From: Streptomyces sp. CB02414
GTDB lineage: Bacteria; Actinomycetota; Actinomycetes; Streptomycetales; Streptomycetaceae
DNA length: 64,000 bases
Assembly (NCBI RefSeq): GCF_001905385.1
Contig: NZ_LIPF01000004.1
Span: 434,001-498,000 of the forward strand
Direction of reading: 5' to 3'
Shown here: piece after piece, positions 62,750-64,000 of the stretch
How the letters are laid out: every line of letters starts with the position of its first letter
How positions within the stretch are numbered: the first letter of the stretch is position 1
Program-made: the position numbers and the translations under genes
The notes under the pieces: model-generated
Seen by the model: the letters and a program-made list of their open reading frames with translations, nothing else
The model's database searches: none
Told to the model about the DNA's origin: nothing

Positions 62750-63322
62750 TCACCCCCAGTTGTCGCCCCAGCCCCACAGCTCCGGGGCGAAAGGGCCGGA
62801 GGCCGGGCTCTCGACGCCGAACCCGCCGCGGAAGAAGAGCATCGGCTCCCGGTCGGTCACCGTCTCCAGGGCGAGGACCCGGCCCACCACCACGTCGTGG
62901 TCGCCCGCGGTGTGCACGTCGTACACGTCGGCGTGCACCCGGGTCAGGACGCCGGGCAGCGACGGCGTCCCCCAGCGGGACAGCTCCCAGTCCAGGCCCT
63001 CGTACTTGCGCCCCTTGCCGGAGCCGAACCGGCCGCACAGATCCGTCTGTTCGGCGGCCAGGATGTTCACGGCGAACCGCCCCGACTCCCTGATCCTCGG
63101 CCAGGCGCGCCCCCGGTGATCGGCGCAGAACAGCACCAGTGCCGGTTCCAGCGATACCGACGCGAAGGACTGGCACGCGAAACCCACCGGGGTTCCGTCC
63201 CGGCCGACCCCCGTCACCACGGTGACCCCGGACGCGAACGTCCCGAGGGCACCGCGCATCCGCTGGGGTGTCGGCTCGGTCTCCTGGCCGGCCTCGGGCG
63301 GGGACAGGGACTCTGCGGTCAT
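62750..63322 (-). CDS. HsaB-like flavin reductase (second, intact copy)
   Basis: A 190-residue flavin reductase: ALGTFASGVTVVTGV, FACQSFASVSLEPALVLFCAD, FAVNILAAEQTDLCGRFG and AGDHDVVVGRVLALE, ending with an unusual Trp/Gly tail (LWGWGDNWG). It matches HsaB and other two-component reductases and is homologous to the frameshifted gene at 54435. It could supply FMNH2 to HsaA in place of that gene. GAGGTG lies before ATG 63322. It is divergent from hsaD, with two motif copies between. Confidence 0.88.
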   Translation of the reverse strand: MTAESLSPPEAGQETEPTPQRMRGALGTFASGVTVVTGVGRDGTPVGFACQSFASVSLEPALVLFCADHRGRAWPRIRESGRFAVNILAAEQTDLCGRFGSGKGRKYEGLDWELSRWGTPSLPGVLTRVHADVYDVHTAGDHDVVVGRVLALETVTDREPMLFFRGGFGVESPASGPFAPELWGWGDNWG

Positions 63323-63413
63323 GGCTTTCACCTCGAGGGGGACGCTGCGGTGATGTGCCCGGGAGCGGGCAGCGAGCCGAAGCTAGTCACCGGCCGACCG
63401 CGTCAGGGGACCG

Positions 63414-63430
63414 TTCCCGATGAGTGGAAC
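63414..63430 (-). promoter_or_regulatory. Steroid-regulon motif, flavin-reductase copy
   Basis: TTCCCGATGAGTGGAAC matches the 17-bp consensus at 14 positions and keeps outer GTTCC/GGAAC symmetry. It is 91 nt upstream of the flavin-reductase start. TAGCTT (63385-63380, minus strand) follows after 28 nt. Confidence 0.5.
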
Positions 63431-63482
63431 GCCGTCCGGGGCGCCGACCGCGGACCCCGCCCGCGCTCCCTCGGACGTACCC

Positions 63483-63499
63483 GTCCCGCTCACCGAGAC
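63483..63499 (+). promoter_or_regulatory. Steroid-regulon motif, hsaD copy
   Basis: Read on the minus strand, GTCTCGGTGAGCGGGAC matches the consensus at 14 of 17 positions. It ends 140 nt before hsaD. TACCGT (63529-63534) follows after 29 nt. Confidence 0.5.
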
Positions 63500-63639
63500 G
63501 TATCCCGCGCGGCCCCGGCGGCCGTGGCTACCGTCCGGGAACCGATGACACGGCCCCCGTGACCGCCCGCAGCCGGCGGCCACCCGGAGAGCCGCCGGTC
63601 ACCACGATCACCGACCACCGAGGTCAACCGAGGGCAGGG

Positions 63640-64000
63640 ATGATGACGGAGCTGAGCCACGACTCCACACTGCGCGAACTCCCGACCGAACACGGCGTGC
63701 TGCGCTACCACGAGGCCGGTGACGGCCCGCCCCTGCTGCTGTTGCACGGCTCCGGGCCGGGGGTCACCGGCTGGCGCAACTACCGGAACAACCTGGCCAC
63801 GTTCGCCGAGCACTTCCGCTGCCTCGTCCTGGAGTTCCCCGGGTTCGGCGTCAGCGACCCCGTCGACGGACACCCCATGGCGACCGCGGGTCCGGCGGTG
63901 TCCCGGTTCCTGGACGGCCTCGGGCTCCAGCAGGTCGACGTCGTCGGCAACTCGATGGGCGGCATCGTCGGTACCCAGTTCGCACTCGCCCACCCCGAGC
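63640..64000 (+). CDS. hsaD: HsaD-type meta-cleavage-product hydrolase (5' part only)
   Basis: The first ~120 residues of an alpha/beta hydrolase, running off the window. Signatures are LLLLHGSGPGVTGWRNYRNNL (oxyanion loop), LVLEFPGFGVSDP and the nucleophile elbow VVGNSMGGIVG, the GNSMGG form of meta-cleavage-product hydrolases such as HsaD and BphD. HsaD cuts the C-C bond of the HsaC ring-cleavage product. Tandem ATGs at 63640 and 63643 follow AGGGCAGGG. The catalytic Asp and His lie beyond the window. Confidence 0.87.
   Translation, partial: MMTELSHDSTLRELPTEHGVLRYHEAGDGPPLLLLHGSGPGVTGWRNYRNNLATFAEHFRCLVLEFPGFGVSDPVDGHPMATAGPAVSRFLDGLGLQQVDVVGNSMGGIVGTQFALAHPE

Overview
The window is typical Streptomyces-type actinobacterial chromosome. 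GC is very high with strong GC bias at third codon positions, GTG (and one TTG) starts are common, genes are often joined by 4-base ATGA/GTGA overlaps, and the regulators and secreted enzymes are of streptomycete kind (DasR-like, DmdR/IdeR-like, LacI and IclR sites; LPMO, GH101, GH84). I saw no rRNA, tRNA, CRISPR array, insertion sequence or prophage gene. The window cuts a gene at each end: a chitin-active LPMO on the left and an HsaD-like hydrolase on the right.

Layout. (1) 1-4.9 kb: 3' end of an AA10 LPMO, a small alpha/beta hydrolase with a phosphoribosyltransferase, a stress-type SDR divergent from a YghZ-like aldo/keto reductase, and a RibD-C/DHFR-like reductase. (2) 5.0-12.4 kb: a predicted mucin-type O-glycan locus made of secreted GH101 endo-alpha-N-acetylgalactosaminidase, a LacI regulator and a cytoplasmic GH35 beta-galactosidase. 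The same 14-bp operator-like sequence lies in front of GH101 and between lacI and GH35. (3) 12.5-16.3 kb: a PP2C (RsbU-type) phosphatase, a MASE1-only membrane protein and an APC permease. (4) 16.3-19.6 kb: an iron-boxed siderophore-interacting protein, then a convergent operon of an AurF-like diiron oxygenase and a ferredoxin-FNR fusion. (5) 19.7-27.1 kb: a P1/DmpA peptidase, a DksA-type zinc finger, and a 5-oxoproline (pyroglutamate) divergon. pxpABC runs leftward. DUF969, DUF979, pcp and DUF2891 run rightward. Two identical perfect 15-bp palindromes lie between.

(6) 27.2-36.2 kb: a secreted EEP-family hydrolase, a sirtuin, a quinone oxidoreductase/TetR pair with a 24-bp operator, a ketosynthase with an unusual ~175-residue N-terminal extension, an aldo/keto reductase, an MFS exporter, and a VOC protein with a MerR/SoxR-like 19-bp-spacer promoter. 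(7) 36.2-44.4 kb: an MFS plus FAD-monooxygenase operon, and a NarL-type two-component system next to a MacB/FtsX-type ABC exporter. (8) 44.4-48 kb: a secreted GH84 hexosaminidase with two DasR-type dre sites, and a secreted tyrosine phosphatase.

(9) 48.2-64 kb: a steroid-nucleus catabolic cluster. It has a KshA-type Rieske oxygenase, a Cys-rich 73-residue protein, a 3-alpha-HSD-like SDR, an SRPBCC protein, HsaA, HsaC, HsaB (frameshifted in a C-run), KstD, two SDRs (one very like 3-alpha,20-beta-HSD), a Baeyer-Villiger monooxygenase, an HSL-type esterase, a further HSD-like SDR, a second intact HsaB-like flavin reductase and HsaD. Two IclR paralogues with almost identical recognition helices lie inside it. 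I read a 17-bp palindromic motif, YTCCCRSTGAGYGGGAR, upstream of kshA, hsaA, the 60.8-61.6 kb SDR operon, the second flavin reductase and hsaD. Each copy lies 28-31 nt before a -10-like hexamer. I take this to be the operator of an IclR-controlled steroid regulon, and it is the most interesting signal in the window. Together KshA and KstD would open ring B of a 3-ketosteroid, HsaAB would hydroxylate ring A, HsaC would cleave it and HsaD would hydrolyse the product, while the HSDs, BVMO and esterase would handle side functions.

All functional names rest on reading motifs and recalled family resemblance; no database search was run.
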